In this document: positions 61,848 to 64,000 of the stretch, piece after piece
Position numbering within the stretch: position 1 is the first letter of the stretch
Layout of the letters: each line of letters begins with the position of its first letter
Source: Saccharopolyspora gloriosae
Lineage (GTDB): Bacteria > Actinomycetota > Actinomycetes > Mycobacteriales > Pseudonocardiaceae
Assembly (NCBI RefSeq): GCF_022828475.1
Contig: NZ_CP059557.1
Location: 2,837,470-2,901,469 of the forward strand
Direction of reading: 5' to 3'
Length of the DNA stretch: 64,000 nt
The notes under the pieces: generated by a model
What the model saw: only the letters and a program-made list of their open reading frames with translations
The model's database searches: none
What the model was told of the DNA's origin: nothing
Program-made: the position numbers and the translations under genes

Positions 61848-62529
61848 ACTGCCTCTCAGATCGGTGTCCGACCGCCGCTATCGGCCCGCACGCAGATTCG
61901 GCAGAACTGAGAATTCTGGCAACGCGGCACCACCGCGCACCGGGCGGGTGAAACGATTCCAGACATTCGCCACCTGGACACATCCTTTTGCACCGCGGCC
62001 CCGGCGGGCAGCGGTCGAGTCGGAAAACGCCGCCGAGCACTGCGGACGGATTCCGCGACAGCAATACCGCGGAAGATCGTCGCGCACGGCGACCCCGGTC
62101 GATTCCAGAGCAGCAAGGACCGCACTGGTACCGAAAATCCGGGTGAGGGGATTGTCAGACCTGGACCACGAATCCCTGAGACCGTGATACCAGAAATACG
62201 AGAGCCACGCGCCGGACAGCTCACGCACGACTCGGGAACAGGCCGTCGACAATGACGGGAGCAAGAAGTCGACTTTGACGATCAAGCTGTGATCTAACGC
62301 TACGGTAAGTGATCTGCCAGTCGCAATATCAACCCCAGTGATGACCGACACGGCCGTTCCGGAAAAAATTGGTGTTTTCCCCAGAATCGATTGGCGCAAA
62401 CCATTCGGTGGATTGACGCGCACATCGGCACGCGGACTCGCCCTGACCTGCGACGGCGACTCCGGTGAATGCCGCCCCCGGATATCATCGTTCGCTGGTG
62501 CGGCAATCCCGCATACGTCCGAATAGCTG
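61848..62529. other. Non-coding region upstream of the polyketide operon
   Basis: About 680 bases, with GC clearly lower than the genes around it, especially 62270-62420. Reading frames exist in both directions but none has recognisable domains or a good ribosome site. It should hold the promoter and leader of the acyltransferase operon. I could not place a convincing -35/-10 pair on the - strand. A GTGATC direct repeat (near 62287 and 62309) is the only short motif I noted. Confidence 0.5.
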
Positions 62530-63070
62530 TCATTCGACTATGACCACCGGCGCAGCGCCGAATGCGATGTTCGCGAAGTCGGACGGATATCCCTGCTCAG
62601 CCCGGCTCCGTCGAAGGGCGAAGCCCCGGTGGTCGTCGCGGACGACCACGTCGCAGATCTGCCGGTGGGCCGGTGTTCCTCCCGGGGTAGACCAGGCCCC
62701 TGCGGGGCTCCCCGGGAACGTTGCCGCCCACGTACCAGTCGGACTCCGACGCCGGCAGCAGCGTGTCCGCGGCGAGCTCGTCGGTGTGCGCCACCCATTC
62801 CTGCCGGGCCTGCGCGGTGGCCTCGACCGTGTCGTAGCCGTTGGCCGCCAGGTGCGCGATCGCCTCCGCGCTGAAGTCGACGCGGTCCTCGATGGCCGGC
62901 GGCATGTTGGTGAGCACCGATCGGCGTTGCGGGCCGGTGATGATGAACAGGTTCGGGAACCCGTGCACGGTCAGGCCGAGGTAGGTCTGCGGGCCGTCCG
63001 CCCACACGCCGGCGAGCCGGGTTCCGCCGCGCCCGACCACGTTCATGGCGAGCAACGGTCCGGTGCACGA
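62530..63070 (-). pseudogene. Baeyer-Villiger-type flavin monooxygenase, C-terminal remnant
   Basis: From about 63065 the - strand reads as the C-terminal third of a cyclohexanone-monooxygenase-like protein: 'GRGGTRLAGVWADGPQTYLG', 'GFPNLFIITGPQRRSVLTNM', 'AQARQEWVAHTDELAADTLL' and 'WYVGGNVPGEPR'. At about 62685 (G-run in TACCCCGGGAGG on the coding strand) one extra base shifts the frame. The family sequence continues ('ICDVVVRDDHRGFALRRS') to a TGA at 62530-62532. The FAD and NADPH domains are absent. It is a truncated and frameshifted remnant, not a working gene. Confidence 0.7.
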
Positions 63071-63112
63071 CGGCATAGTTCCATCTGGCATTTCAGTTCG
63101 AACTGAATACAA

Positions 63113-63610
63113 ATATCAATACAAGAATTGACGTGCCGGCTGTGGAGCGTCGGCTACGATCTCACCACGTGTGGTCAGCGTGCGTGTCCGAGCCGGAGTC
63201 GAGGCGTTCCCTGCCTTCGAAGGCGTCGATGGCGGATCCGGTGAGGCTGCGCCGGATGTGCGCGCGCATGAGATCGCGTGCTCCAGGCGCATCGCGCCAA
63301 GCCGAATCCGTCGGTAGCGGTCGGACTTGTCCCAGACGTCGTCGAGCAGGGCCGGAGCAGCCTGCCAGCGGCGAGCGGATCCCGCAGGGGCAATCCTTTG
63401 CCGGAACGTGGTTCGGCAATGAATGTTCTTCTCTGGGCACGGAAGCTCGCGCGGCACGACGTCGAGCACCACATCGCTCAAGGGATCGTCCGCTCGGGCG
63501 GGAGGAGTGCGTGGTTGATGTCGTCGGGTGAAGCGATCTACGGCGGCCATGCCGTACCGGGCCGCTCGGCGAGCGCCGCGTCGGCAGAGCGGAGCACGCG
63601 GACTCCGAAA
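63113..63610. other. Stretch without a recognisable gene
   Basis: About 500 bases between the monooxygenase remnant and the chitinase terminator. Several overlapping open frames exist on both strands, all without domains, typical codon bias or ribosome sites. A short - strand reading near 63180-63310 ('MRAHIRRSLTGSAIDAFEG') has a protein-like look and might be another gene remnant. I cannot assign it. Confidence 0.4.
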
Positions 63611-63612
63611 GC

Positions 63613-63644
63613 GCGTGGTCGCGGGTGAGTTCCCGCGACCACGC
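63613..63644 (-). terminator. Very strong terminator hairpin of the chitinase-like gene
   Basis: A perfect 13-bp GC-rich stem, 63613-63625 with 63632-63644, closes a 6-base TGAGTT loop. It lies 11 bases beyond the stop of the - strand gene. It is the clearest intrinsic-type stem-loop in the window and separates that gene from the polyketide region. Confidence 0.75.
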
Positions 63645-63655
63645 CTGCTCTCGCG

Positions 63656-64000
63656 TCAGCCGCCGGCGACCGGTGGCGCCGGTGCCGGCGGTGCAGCGGT
63701 GGCGAACTGCGCGGTCAGCTTGGTGAAGTCCCAGGGCTGCTGCGGCACGCTGCTGCACGTCCCCGACGTCTGGCCGTTGTCGGGCTGGTCGCATTGGCGG
63801 TCTCGGTTGAGCGACCAGAACGTGTACCGGGAGAACCCGCGGCTGATCCCGTAGTCCAGCACCGCCCGCATGTCCTCCTGCCGGTAGTGCTCGCCCGCGT
63901 CCGAGCGCCCGTTCATCAACGAGACGCCTTCGTGGGCGTACGCGGTGGCGCTGTCCCAGCCGAACGTGCTCATCAAGGTGCCGTGGAACGCTTCGAGCGA
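63656..64000 (-). CDS. GH18 chitinase-like protein, C-terminal end (partial)
   Basis: The frame runs off the right edge of the window and ends at TGA 63656-63658, leaving about 114 residues. 'LMSTFGWDSATAYAHEG', 'HYRQEDMRAVLDYGISRGFS' and especially 'RYTFWSLNRDRQCDQPDN' followed by 'TSGTCSSVPQQPWDFTKL' match the end of bacterial secreted GH18 chitinases of the S. coelicolor ChiD/bifunctional type. The Trp in the last TIM-barrel strand is present; the catalytic DxxDxDxE lies outside. It hydrolyses chitin outside the cell. It ends in a Pro/Ala-rich tail and is followed by a strong terminator. Confidence 0.75.
   Translation of the reverse strand, partial: SLEAFHGTLMSTFGWDSATAYAHEGVSLMNGRSDAGEHYRQEDMRAVLDYGISRGFSRYTFWSLNRDRQCDQPDNGQTSGTCSSVPQQPWDFTKLTAQFATAAPPAPAPPVAGG

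Noticed and set aside
61878-62423. A 181-residue - strand gene ahead of the acyltransferase
   Set aside because: No recognisable fold, no ribosome site, and composition unlike neighbouring genes. I treat it as control region, with some doubt.
62597-63112. An intact small flavoprotein gene
   Set aside because: It contains only the C-terminal part of a BVMO, lacks both nucleotide-binding motifs and the last part is out of frame.
63116-63550. A 144-residue - strand gene
   Set aside because: No domain, no ribosome site, unusual amino acid composition and several equally open competing frames.

Overview
The window is GC-rich throughout, with strong AGGAGG-type ribosome sites, ATGA/GTGA/TGATG stop-start overlaps, Tat signals and IclR/ebo-type gene content. 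This points to an actinomycete, most likely of the Pseudonocardiaceae (Saccharopolyspora-like). The family is an inference from gene content and was not tested by phylogeny.

Bases 1-14,720 (+ strand) hold one long co-oriented block. It starts with the tail of a Gfo/Idh/MocA oxidoreductase and a ribose-type sugar ABC importer (ATPase, permease, Tat lipoprotein binding protein). A secreted ThuA-like protein and a secreted glucose/sorbosone-dehydrogenase-like protein with PKD and CBM6-like domains follow. Then comes a complete ebo-type metabolite-traffic cluster: inositol-phosphate-synthase-like enzyme, UbiA-like EboC, a TIM barrel fused to an EboA domain, TatD-like EboB, EboE, EboF, and a Tat-exported sugar-phosphate-isomerase-like protein. 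Stop-start overlaps couple most of these genes. Strong hairpins at 7050-7083 and 14743-14777 divide or end the block.

Bases 15,000-19,520 (- strand) encode an IclR regulator, a flavin-dependent (NtaA/DszA-type) monooxygenase, its flavin reductase and a flavin amine oxidase. Two perfect GAACG-N3-CGTTC inverted repeats lie in the divergent control region. A glutaminase and an aminoglycoside-phosphotransferase-like kinase follow on the + strand.

Bases 21,890-28,050 are a worn catabolic island. Two inverted 885-bp copies of one IS5/IS427-type insertion sequence bracket an acyl-CoA dehydrogenase and a broken CaiB-type CoA transferase. Around them are a truncated MDR dehydrogenase, a truncated MFS transporter, an intact itaconyl/mesaconyl-CoA hydratase-like protein and a frameshifted CitE lyase. 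Together they look like a decayed itaconate-type (ict-ich-ccl) pathway.

Bases 28,176-61,847 (- strand) are the main find: a trans-AT (AT-less) polyketide cluster. In transcription order it encodes a free acyltransferase, a free ACP, an asparagine-synthetase-like amidotransferase, a roughly 7,260-residue five-module PKS ending in twin ACPs and a condensation domain, an Old-Yellow-Enzyme reductase, an SDR, a P450, a carboxylic acid reductase, a SnoaL-like protein and a quinone-reductase-like MDR. ACP + amidotransferase + AT-less PKS with a KS-(DH-like)-ACP second module is the signature of glutarimide polyketides. The tailoring set best fits a cycloheximide/actiphenol-like product. In this sequence the PKS reading frame is broken by four single-base losses, all in the same direction. 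Three sit in G/C runs, which suggests sequence error, although decay is possible.

Bases 61,848-64,000 hold a presumed control region, a Baeyer-Villiger monooxygenase remnant, a strong terminator and the 3' end of a GH18 chitinase-like gene.
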